DNA from: Gnetum montanum
Taxonomy: Eukaryota > Streptophyta > Gnetopsida > Gnetales > Gnetaceae
DNA length: 64,000 nucleotides
Direction: 5' to 3'
NCBI GenBank assembly: GCA_015680685.1
Contig: MNCI01030541.1
Span: 174,421-238,420 of the forward strand
Shown here: positions 22,971-34,900 of the stretch, in pieces
Position numbering within the stretch: position 1 is the stretch's first letter
Layout of the letters: each line of letters begins with the position of its first letter
Made by a program: the position numbers and the translations under genes
Notes under the pieces: model-generated
The model's input: only the letters and a program-made list of their open reading frames with translations
Told to the model about the DNA's origin: nothing
Database searches by the model: none

Positions 22971-25900
22971 CTGTTGGACATGCATAAACTTCAAAGTTAA
23001 GAATTGCATCCTAAAAAACCATTTTTTAATGGTATGTTTAGGCTGGAGCTAGAAGATCCAAATTGACATCCTAAAGGAATGATAATTACTCTTCCTTTTT
23101 GTTCAGCATGTACATCGGAATGCTGTGTTTCCAACCAATATTTTTGAATTATAAATGTTAAAAAAAATAACGAATAACTGCACCAATGTTACTTACCGAT
23201 AAAGATTTGTAATTAGAACATACAGCATTGATACACCGAGTGGCTAAAAAAGCAGCTTCTTCACAGAAATCTGTAAACATAGCTGGCAAGCGTGCCTTGC
23301 ATATAAGTTTCTGCAGTACACAAAACCTTAATTCTCAGATACGCTAATTGACTGATCCCATCGATGATAAAATCATGCCTACAGGAACTGTTACAACTAA
23401 AAGATGATCAAAACTATCTTAAAGATTACCTTCATCGTGTTTCATTATGCTGACAATTTTAATCATTGACATTTGAAATATCTTAATTTTTAATCCAGCA
23501 TTGGTGTACGAACACCTTCCCTTCCACTCCAACTCGTGTGTTCTTTGTAGTTTGTATGTCATTGGATGGGTTAGGGTGTGAACTGCAACTCCACCATGGG
23601 GTCATAGTCTGATTGTCGTTGACTACAAGAGGTTGCAGTCCATGAGAAACCAGTTCAATGTTGTATAATTTTGAATGTAAACAGTAATAGCGGGATGTGT
23701 CCAGGTTGTTGCATTTCAGCACAAGTTGCAATAGTCATCGCAAGTCCTAACCAGGTTGTCCTAACTATCATGAGTCCACTGTGAGTAGCAACCTAGGTCA
23801 CAATCCTCTCCAGTATTGGGAAAATGTATTTTAAGTGTTCCTTGAGGTCAGCACAACCCCCGATGACATCATGATTAGTGACCACGAGTTACAATGAGGT
23901 TATGATTAGTGACCACGAGTTGCAATGAGGTTGTGATTTGAGGAAACCACAGGTTGTGACTAGGTCACAGTCTTATACAGATTTGTTTTTCTAAATGTAG
24001 GAATGCCCAAAGAAGACAAACAGATGCCATAATCGGCCTCAATACATTATAAATGTAGGACCCTACGGTTTTGCCTGGCCAGGGGAGCCACTGGTCCCTT
24101 TGGGCTTCCACCTTCACGCAGGGTTGGAGGACCCAATGAGAGCGGCGCACACCCCCCCACCCCCCACCCCCACCAGAGACCTCTGGCCATAGGAACTGGC
24201 ACGAAGAACTTTAGCAGGCCACACAGAGGGCCGCGGACGAGGCACAGGAGGCTGAGCAGAGGGAGTGGGAAGCCAAATGGCATGAAGCCCTCGCACAGGC
24301 CCGGGCTGACCTGGAAGCCCAGTTCTCTGAACGAGAGTAGGAGCAAATGAGGCAACAGGACCTCATGACCGACGCTGCCAAGGGCCACCTAATTGATGAA
24401 ATCCAGGCACAAGTGTGGGAAGAGTTGTTTCAAGAAGACACGGCCCAGAGACAGCGCGAGCAGGAGCGGCTTCAAAAGGAGGAGGATCAACGACAGCGGC
24501 AGCTCGACCGAGCTCATGAGCACAGCACCCAACAATGGCTAAGAAGGGGACGGTGCCCGTACCTCATTCTTGGCATCAACTGTGAGAGCTCTTGGGCTGA
24601 GCTCAGATGCCATATCCATCGAACCTCGACGCGCTTCCATCCGGACGCAGGTGCCTCACAAGTAGATCGGAGCCAGCGGGAGTCAGCCATGCAGGGTATC
24701 CAGCAGGTGGCCAGTTTCATGGACACGGAGGACCACTGGAACACTCTGGATATTCTCCATGAACTGGAGCGCCCCAACTACGCCTACCGACGAACCCATG
24801 AGGGGGGTTTGGGGGGTCCAGGTCGTGGGTGGGTGACGCTTGCCCCCCCCCCCCCCCCCCCCCCCCGGTTGTTTCCCTAGGTTTGCTCCATGGTCAGTGT
24901 AAGATTTTGTTTTGGGAGCTGGTTTGTTTGATTTTGGGGATTCTTCCCTACCATGGGGGGGCCATTCCTGATGGCCCACCATTTGTAATCTCTTGTACTA
25001 TAGTTTGTGTTTCTCAGTAATATAATCTCGACTACTTTCTCAAAAAAAAATACGTTATAAATAGGGGCCACTTGAAACTTATAGAGGGATTGAAGCGTGT
25101 GAAGCCTTTATGTATGTGCTTGTGGAGATCACTGGGACTTCATATTGAGCATCATGTTGGAGAGATCAGCATTGGTGATTGAAACCTTGTAGCATCTTGA
25201 GGAGAAGAGTGACTTTGGGTCCTAATTGTCACTGTTCTCTTGAGTTGATTTCTATTAATGAATTTTACATTACTCGTTTTTTTGCCAACTGTCTTGAGGA
25301 AATTATTGAGATTTGAGGTGAGGTATGGTTAGTCTTGTTCCACTCAGTGGTATGAGAGTTGTGAACTTTGCCATCTATTATGAGTGTATTTTGTTTTGGT
25401 CACTTAGAAATTATTTCCAATTGATGGAAAATTGTGAATTCCCTTGGTGTGCTATCCATCTCTAATCGAGGGTTTAAGCACCTAAAGTCTGTTTTGGGCT
25501 GTCTTTGGAATCATTTTGACCAGCTTACTACATAATTGAAAATCCAATAAACATAATTGAGTTCGCGACTGGTAGCCATTTTCTTCATATCATAACAATT
25601 TGTGTTGTGGCATCTTGCATCACTTTTGGACAGCTGAGTTCTTTTGCAGGATGCTTAAATCTTGCACTCAAATTTGGAACCCTATTGTGGGCATTGGATT
25701 TTGTGTTTTTCACTTTCTTTCTAGGCGATTTCATTATCAAAGCATCCAATAAGAAGAGTGAAGTCTGAGCAAGGTGATTGATGAGCTCATATCAACTTTC
25801 AAGTCATTGGCTGAGGAAATTCAAGGTTCTGTTTTTTTCCCAAACCAAGCACTCCAAAGCCACCTGAGCCTAAGTTTCTCCAAGTAAAGGAAGATAAAGA

Positions 25901-28900
25901 TGAAGATGAAGTTGTGGTCAAGACACAAGTCTCATGGGCTGAGGAAATTCAAGGTGTTTTTTTCCCAAACCAAGCACTCCAAAGCCACTTGAGCCTAAGT
26001 TTCTCCAAGTAAAGGAAGATAAAGATGAAAATGAAGTTGTGGTCAAGACACAAGTCTCATGGGCCAAGGGTTTCATGGAAGAGGGAGCCAATGACTTTCA
26101 TCAACATGTCAAGGTCATCAAAGCTTCATTTAGAGAATGAGATAGGATTGACAAAGGAATTTAGGAATGCATCAAGATTGCCCTATGTAGAGGTTAACAC
26201 TTGGTCTCAAGGTCATCAAAGCTTGATTTAGGGAAGGAGCTAGGATTCGGAAGGATATTTAGGAATGCATCAAGATTGCCCTTTGTAGAGGATTGCTGTC
26301 TCTCTCATGGTTGAGGGAAATCAAAAGACATTTTTAAGTGGAACAACTAGTTGATTACTTGAAGGTATTCATAGCTGACACTTGGGGGGACAAGGGGTGT
26401 GATGCTTGCTTCTCAAGAAATCACAAACCTATGAAAGAATCAAAATTGATGGGTGTTCATGTTGAAACAAAAGTTTGAGAAGATCACAAGTACAAAAGAC
26501 ATCATAAAGACACTAGGGAAGAAATATGTTAAGAATTTCTACATTAAGTTTTGCAAAGTGCTTAATCATGAACAAGTTTCATAGAATGAGTTTGAGAAAG
26601 CTTCAAACTTCTTGGGAGGTTTGAAGGTTACTTATCAACATGAGCTGTCTTTCTATGAGCCTCAAAAACTTGATAACACTTATGATTTGGCCATCAAAAT
26701 TGAGAAGAAGCTGAATGGTCTTGGAATCGAGGGACAAAAGTCTTCCAAGGTAAAGAACAAGTTGTCCAAATTGGAAAAGGAATAAAAATCCAGATCTGAT
26801 TCCAAAGAAGAAAACCATAACACGAAGTAAGAGCAGGATCAAGGATAGAGCCAAAGACATGAACTCCTATAAGAACTTAAGCAAAGGAGGTGAAAGTCAA
26901 AAAGGCACCTCGTCAAAGGTTCAATGTTTCAGTTGTGGTGAGTATGAACCTAAATAATGAAGATGGCACGAGTCAAAAGCAAACAACAAAGGAAGGAAGC
27001 CAACAACCTACGAGAATAATGATACTTCTCAACAAGGTATACAAAGAGTTAATCCGCATGCCCCTCAAATTATGAAGATTACTAAATTGAATTCTTACAA
27101 TTTCATGAAAAATGTTAACAGGCTAAGCCATTCATCAATAACATTTCTCTTTCGGACTAGGGCTGCACACTTAAAGAGTCCTGTTGGTGCACAATCTTGT
27201 AATGATGGTGCTTAAGAAAATATTTCCCTCTAAAGCTATAGTCTAATTGCAGCTTATGACTTTTCTGACCCTGGGCCCTACAAAGTCCATTGGCTCTCAA
27301 AGGATCATTTCAAAGAGGTCAAGAAACAATGTGTGCTAGATTTCAAGATTGAAAGCTTCTATATATTAACACACATAAACTATATCAACTTTGGCAATTT
27401 GAATGTATCATAAACAACCTATAAAAATGTGCTTCCTTTCATCATGGATAATGCATTGAATAAATCAATCAAATACAATTTTTAAAGTTGTTTCTATTGT
27501 ATTCCACACACACTTCATTGTTTCTCTCTCATTACCTCTAGGCATTTGCATCTCAAAGGTACCAGGGACTGTTGGTTGTTGCTAAAGTTTGGAGTATGTG
27601 AATAGATATACATAAATGTAACATGCAAGAAGCTATGTGTAGACAAAATACGCAATAGCAAGCATTTGTCCTCTTGGACCACTTAGAAAGGGACAAAAGA
27701 TTAGAGATGATGCCATAATTCAATAGGAAGAATAATGCACTAAAGGAACACCTAAAACCACATAATAGTGCACAAAGACACATGGTAATGTGTGAAAGTA
27801 TGTAGATAGTAGTTTGCAAACACATGTATCAATGAGTGAAGGCATACAAATAGCACAATAGATCTATGCATCATAGCCAATGAATGCATAAATTTGCATA
27901 ACATACGTAATGTACGCAAGGGTTGCAAGTGCGTAGTCATAGATGGAATACGTGAATAGATATATGTAAATGTAACATGTGAGAAGCTACATGTAGACAA
28001 AATACACAAGAGCAAGCCCTTGCTCTCTTGGACCACTGAGGAAGGGACAAAAGATGAGAGATGATGCCAAAGTTCACTAGAAGAATAATGTGCTAAAGGA
28101 ACACCCGAAACCACATAATAGTACATAAAGACACTAGTAATGCATGAAAGCAAGCACATAGTAGCTTGCAAAGACATGTATCAATGAGTGAAGGCACGTG
28201 ATATTTTGTGAAAATACACAGGTAGCACACACGAATCTATGCATCATAGGTGATGAATGCACAAATCTTCATAACATATGTAGTGTAAACAATGGTTGCA
28301 ACTGGGTAATCATAGATGGAAGCCCCATAAATAGTGCAAGGATTGAAGCTTGTTTTGCAACAAAAACTATCCAACATATTGACATTTACTCATTGTGGTT
28401 ATGCATATTGTGGAAATCCAGATCAATTTTTAAGGGTTGTTTACAGCTGTAATTCTTATTGGTAGTTTCGTAATTTAGTGGGATTTGTTGTCATCCCAAA
28501 TCTAGCTATTTTTAGGAAACTTTCCTGATTTTATGGTGATTTGTTTTTCCTCATAATCAGGGATTTCTGATTATTCCTTCTAAAAATAGTGTCCATATTC
28601 ATGTATAAAAAGGGCTCATTGTAACACTAAAAAATCAGCGAACAAAAATTCAGTTTCTCTACCTTTTTGAATAACTACATGGTATCAGAGCATTTCTTGA
28701 GCAATTTTGTCCTCAACCATTCAGTCATCTCCTATTCAGCTCTCTTCCGTTCATCTTACTCTCTTCTCCTATAGTGACGGTGAATTTTTCCTTCTCACAA
28801 ATGGCATCATACCTATGCTCATCACCAATGATGTTGAATTTTCTTTCCCTCTCTCTTCCAGCGAAAGCAGACGTTGGCTCTCATTCTCCTATCATAGCAG

Positions 28901-31900
28901 TTCGTCTCTCTCCTTGTTATATCCCTTTCTATCCTCATGGCTACATCCACAATAGCATCAAATGTCACCTCCACTCCTAATAGCAACCCAATTCTGAGCA
29001 CTAATGGTGGTTCAGAAAATTCTACTATCCTCATCACAGGTCACAAGCTAAATGGACAAGATTATCTTCAATGGTCCCATTTAGTTATGATGTTCATGTG
29101 CAGCAAGGGCAAAGATGACTATCTCACAAGAGTAGCTACTCAACTGGCAAAGGAAGATCCGAAGTACTAGAGTTGGAAGGCTGAAAATAACATGGCTATG
29201 TCTTTGTTGATCAACTCGATGACAAATGACATCAAAGAAAATTCCATGTTCTATGAAAGCACTCAAGAGATCTAGGAGGCTGCAAGAGAAACCTACTTCA
29301 ATAAAGAAGACACCACCGAGGCATTTGAGATAGAAGGGATTCTTCATGACTTCTGCCAAGGAGACTTGTCTGTCACTCAATATTTCAGTCGATTAAATCA
29401 ATATTGGCAACAATTAGATCTATTTGAGACCACAAAATGGGACTGTCCAAATGATGCCAACAAGTATAAAAAGATAGTTGAAAAGAAATAAATCTACAAG
29501 TTTTTTCTAGGTTTAAACAAAAACCTAGACAAAGTTTGTGGGTGTGTTTTAGCAATAAACCACTACCAAGTCTCCATGAGGTTGACTTTGAAGTACAATG
29601 AGAAGAAAGTAGGGAGAAAGTTATGCTCCATGCGAACCATCCAACCAATGAAGGTTCGGCTTTAGCTACACAAGGTTCCAGTTCCTAGACGAAGAAAGGG
29701 CGACCTTGGTGCAATCACTGTCAGAAGCCTAGTCATACTAGAGAAACTTGTTGGCAAATCCATGCGAAACCTGCTAACTAGAAACCATCACACTCCTGAT
29801 CTGAGAAAGAAAGCAAGGGTAATAGTGCAGCAACAAAAAAAAGACCTTCCTCTCCTTTGAAATCATTAGGACACCCCTTCAGTAAGGAACAAATGGATGT
29901 ACTGCACAACTTGTTCACTCAGCAAATGACCAGCACTTCTAATCCGGTCATAGGGATTGGTTCAGTGGTTCAAAAAGGTAACTTTCTCATTGCTCTAACA
30001 GTTCAAAAGGATAATAAGTTAAGCACTTGGACTGTTGACTCCAAAGCATCAGACCAATGACTGGAGATTCTACAATTCTTTAAGACTACACACCATGCAC
30101 TAAGAACCATACTATTCGTATTGCTAATGGTTCTCTATCTAAGGTGTCTAATACAGGTTCTGTTGTATCACCTAAGAAGTTAACCCTCAAATCCATTCTC
30201 CTTGTCCCTAACCTGACCTGCAACTTGTTATCCATTAGTAAACTCACTCATGATACAAATTGTGTTGCTAAATTTCTTCCCAATCATTGTGTTTTTCTGG
30301 ATTTGACTTTGGGATAGATGATTGGCAATGCTGAAGTGTGCGCAAGACTCTATATCTTTAGAGAAGGCAACCAACTTGAGAGACAATCTCCACAAATAGT
30401 TAGTGAGAAACAATCTTTTTCTGTATTTAAGTCAAATAGGGAAAATGAAATTCTACTATGGCATTATAGACTAGGTCATCCTAGTTTTTTGTATCTCAAA
30501 CGACTCTTTCCATCATTATTCAATAAAAATTCATATGTTCTTCATTGTGAAATTTGTCAGATTTCAAAACATGTTCGTAACTCTTATCAAAAAATGTGAT
30601 AGAGGTGAGATGGTTTGTACCCTTTGTTGATGATCATACAAGACTCACTTGGATATTTCTGATGAAAGAAAAATCTGAAGTCAACCAAATCTTTAAAAAT
30701 TTCATGAACATGATTCAGACAATTTAAAACAAAAATCCAAATCTTGAGAACCGACAATGCAAAAGAATATTTCAACTATGTTCTTGGGGATTTTCTATCT
30801 AAAGAGGGAATTGTCCATCAAAGCTCTTGTATCGATACCCCACAACATTTTGTTCATGTTCAAAGGAAAAATAGGCATTTATTGGAAATTACCCAAGCCC
30901 CCCTACTTTCCTCTTAAGTTCCAAATTTCTTTTGGGAAGAAGTGGATCTTATTGCTGCATATCTCATCAATCGAATGCCATCATGAGTTCTTAAATTCTA
31001 GAATCCTTGTCAAGTCCTTTTGAAACCTTTTCCAACAATCCAACTCATCTCATCAATCCCTCTCAAAGTATTTGGTTGTATGGTTTTTGTTCATGTTCCC
31101 CACCAATTTCATAGCAAACTTGATCCCAAAGCCACCAAATGTGTCTTCCTAGGATATTCACCAAATCAAAAGGGGTATATATGCTACTATCCTAGTACAA
31201 AACAATTTTACCACTCAATGGATGTCACATTCATGGAAACACAGCCTTATTATCCCAAAACCAACATTCAGGGGGGGAGTGCAAATCAAGAATATCTTTT
31301 TTGGGATCCAGAATCAAATCCTTCTTTTGTCGAGACACTCACTCAATCCAGCTTGAGCCCAAATCTTAGTCCACTAGCGAGTCCTCATCATGAGACTGTA
31401 AACAAAGAGCTCATTGTGTACTCAAGAAGGAAACCAACTCAAAAGGATATCGAAGAACAATTCTACCCAAGCATTGTTCATGAAAATGTGCCAGATTCAA
31501 CCAAGAATGACTCACATCCAAGTAACACTAATTCAATTCTTGATTCTGATGAACTTTTGGATTTACCAATTGCATTAAGGAAAGGGGTAAGGTCATGTAC
31601 AAAACACCCAATACAAAACTTTGTTTCTTACAATAAGTTGTCACATGGATATCATGCATTTACTATGAGCCTTACAGATATTCAAATTTCCAGTAATATT
31701 CAAGAGGCTCTTCAAAGACTAATGTGGAAATCAACGGTGGATGATGAAATCAATGCTCTGATGAAGACTAGAATGTGGGATTTAGTCGAGCTACTGGAAG
31801 GGAACAATACTATCATATGTAAATGGATCTTTAGGATTAAATACAAGGTAGATGGAAGTATTGACAAATACAAAGCTCACTTTGTGGCCAAGGGCCTTAC

Positions 31901-34900
31901 ACAATCTCATGCAATTGATTACCAGGAAACTTTCGCACCAGTTGCCAAATTAAATACCATCTAAGTCCTTCTATGCCTCGCAACTAATCTTGATTGGCCT
32001 CTACACCAATTGGACGTCAAAAAATGTATTCTTGAATGGAGATCTTGAAGAGGAAGTTTACATGGACATTCCACCAAGTATCAAGTATGTAGAAAATGTC
32101 AACAAAGTATGCAAACTAAAGAAATCTCTTTATGGTCTTAAACAATCTCCACGTGCATGGTTTGATCGATTTGCAAAGACTATAAAGAGACACAACTATT
32201 CACAATGCTAAATAGATCATACTATGTTTGTCAAGCACTCTTTTGAAGGTAGAACATCCATCATTATTGTCTATGTTGATGATATCATCATGACTAGGAA
32301 TGATGAAAGAGAAATAGCCATCTTGAAGAACTTCTTTGCTCAAGAATTGAGATAAAGGACTTGGGAAATCTTAGATATTTCCTTGGAATGGAAATAGGAA
32401 GATCAAAAATGGGAATTTCAATCTCACAATGTAAATATGTTCTAGACTTACTCAAGGAAACTAGAATGCTTGGATGTAAACCAACTGACACTCCAATAGA
32501 TCGCAAGTCAAATTCAGATGAAAAAAGCCCACCAGTGGACAAGGGGAGGTATCAGAGGCTTGTTGGGAAACTTTTTTATCTTTATCATACTAGACCTAAT
32601 ATTGCTTTCACAATTAGTGTTCTCAGTCAATTCATGAACAACCCAACTGAAGAACACATTAGCAAAGTGTTCCGAATTCTAAGGTATCTAAAAGGTGCCC
32701 CTGGTGAAAGTCTCTACTTCAAGAAGACATCAACCAGAGATATCAAGATATTTACAGATGCTGATTGGGTAGGCTCCAAGACTGATAGAAGATCAACATT
32801 AGGATACTGTACTTTTGTCTTTGGAAATCTTGTCACCTGGAGGAGCAAGAAACAATCTGTAGTAGCCTATAGCAATGCTAAGGTAGAATTCAGAGCTATG
32901 GCACAAGGTATATGTGAAGGAATATGGCTAAAGAGACTACTACATTAGCTCAAAATCTAAATTATAGATTCCATCATATTGTTGTGATGACAATCAAGCA
33001 TTTTTTAGCATAGCCAAGAATCCAGTACATCATGATTGAACAAAACATGTGGAGAAAGACAGGCACTTCATCAAAGAAAAGATAGATGAGGGGATGATTT
33101 CAATTGATAGTGTTCCTGCCACAAATCAAACAGCTGACATCCTAACCAAGGCTCTTCCTAGAACTACCTTCGAAGAACTTCAATCCAAGCTTGGTTTTCT
33201 CAACATCTATAGCCCAACTTGAGGGGGAGTGTGGAAATCCAAATCAATTTTTAAGGGTTGTTTACAGCTGTAATTCTTATTGGTAGTTTCCAAATTTAAT
33301 GGGATTTGTTGTCATTGCAAATCCAGCTTTTTTTATGGTTTCTGATTTTATGGTGATTTGTTTTTCCCCATAATCAGGGATTTCTGATTATTCCTTCTAA
33401 AAATAATGTCCATATTCATGTACAAAAAGGGCCCATTGTAACACTCAAAAATTAGGGAATAAAAATTCAATTCTCTACTTTTTTGAATAACTACATATAT
33501 TATGAGAAATCAAAAGAATAAAACTAAAGCCATATGGGAGAAAACCCTCACTTAGGCGCAAGCTAACTTGGAAGCCTACTTCCAGGAGCAGGAGCTGCTT
33601 CAGTAGCAAACCTTGATGGCAGAGGCTGCCCAGGCCTGGTTGGTTGATGAGCTCTGTGCCCAAATTCGGGATGAGTTGTTGTAGGAGGAGGCTGCTTGTG
33701 GAGAGCGTGAGAGGGCAGAGCAGGCACAACAAGAAAGGGAACAGGAAGAGGAAAGACAAAGACAGAGGTAGCTAAACCAGGCGCACAAGCAGAGTGCACA
33801 ACAGTGGCTTCGAGAGGGGAGATGCCCGTACCTTGTGCTGAGCATAAACTATGACTGCTCATTTGGGTGGGGGTGGGGGGGTGTGCTCCGATGACACATC
33901 TACCGTACATCTATGCATTTCCACCTAAACGGGGGGACGTTGGCTGAGGAGCGAAACCATCAAGAGGCTGCTATGCAAGCAATTCAGCAAGCAGCCAGTT
34001 TCATGGATTTTGAATTGCACCATAATTCTTTGGATATCCTCCACACTCTTGAGTGTCCGCACTGCATGTGTCATAGGCTATCGACACATCCGTAGTCTCC
34101 CTCCTTACAGTTGGGATAATGTTCCTGCTATTTATAGTTGGCCGATCTGGCCTTATTTTGTGATGTGGTTTTGTGTTGTGGGTCCATAACGTTTGAATTT
34201 GGGGTTAGGCACCAAGGAGGGGGTGCCCCCCCCCCTTGGTTTATTGGTTAATGGTTGCTTGGGGTTCTCCCCTTGATCATGGATAAATCCGTGTTGGCCA
34301 CCTTTGGTGGCCCAATTTTGTAATTTTAGCTTTTCTTTCTTTCTAGTAATTTAAACTCAAACATTCTCTCTCTCTAAAAAAAACCAAAGTAGTTTAGACC
34401 GCAAACTACTTTTCCTATCATAGGGAGGAGGTTTTTCAGCAATGTCCATGAACTCCAAAAACCCAAAGGGTGAACTCCAGTGGATTTAAGTTGTTAAATG
34501 TAGCAAAAGTACAATGAGAAAAAAAAATCTAAGAGAAAACTGCATTAGTGTTCCCTCCTTGCTTTTGACACAGAAATGCATTTGATAGTACATTATTCTC
34601 CCACATCTATTTTTGGTCAAGGGACAATTACACACCAAGTCAATCAATTTCAAGAACAATGTTGAAATAATCATTGAAGGAGAGTAGAATTGAGAAAAAT
34701 CACACAATTGGTTCATCCTAGCAGCCAAATCAAATTAGATGTTCAAAGGGCATTTTTAAGGAAACAAGTTTAATGCACCCACATTGGCTGAAGATGCATC
34801 CAACAAAAAGGAGGTGGATGAGTGGGAAACTAGAAATAAGATTATTTATTCTTCAATTCTTTTGGTAACAAATGAACATTACAAAATGATGCAAAATTGT

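Larger units (their letters stand above)
25700..27500 (+). pseudogene. Ty3-gypsy gag-protease relic
   Basis: Plus-strand text with stops ignored includes a gag C-terminal segment at about 26590-26760 (FLGGLKVTYQHELS, then LAIKIEKKLNGLG). A zinc-knuckle start, VQCFSCGEY, follows near 26920. At 27260-27365 there is SDPGPYKVHWL then KKQCVLDFKI, resembling the start of the protease region of plant chromovirus-type gypsies. No RT or integrase was found. No LTR pair was identified. It is antisense to the host gene. Confidence 0.55.
28409..33495 (+). mobile_element. Complete but degenerate Ty1-copia retrotransposon
   Basis: It has LTRs of 271 and 266 bp (28409-28679 and 33230-33495, roughly 90% alike by eye). 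A primer-binding site TGGTATCAGAGC at 28680 and polypurine tract GAGGGGGAG at 33221-33229 complete the structure. The flanking pentamers are CATAT (28404-28408) and TATAT (33496-33500), compatible with a target-site duplication with one C to T change. Gag, protease, integrase, RT and RNaseH are in copia order, broken by several stops and frameshifts. It is antisense within the host intron. Confidence 0.9.

Noticed and set aside
24347-24880. A host DnaJ-family gene at 24.3 kb
   Set aside because: The J-like frame lies inside a LINE fragment with its own target-site duplication and A-run, and the same module recurs at six other LINE ends here.
27553-28177. Minus-strand Cys/Leu-rich frames of 90 and 141 codons
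   Set aside because: Both lie in a diverged tandem duplication and resemble each other only because of it; no family motif and no start context.
28680-28691. tRNA gene
   Set aside because: Only the 12-nt primer-binding site complementary to a tRNA end is present; no cloverleaf surrounds it.
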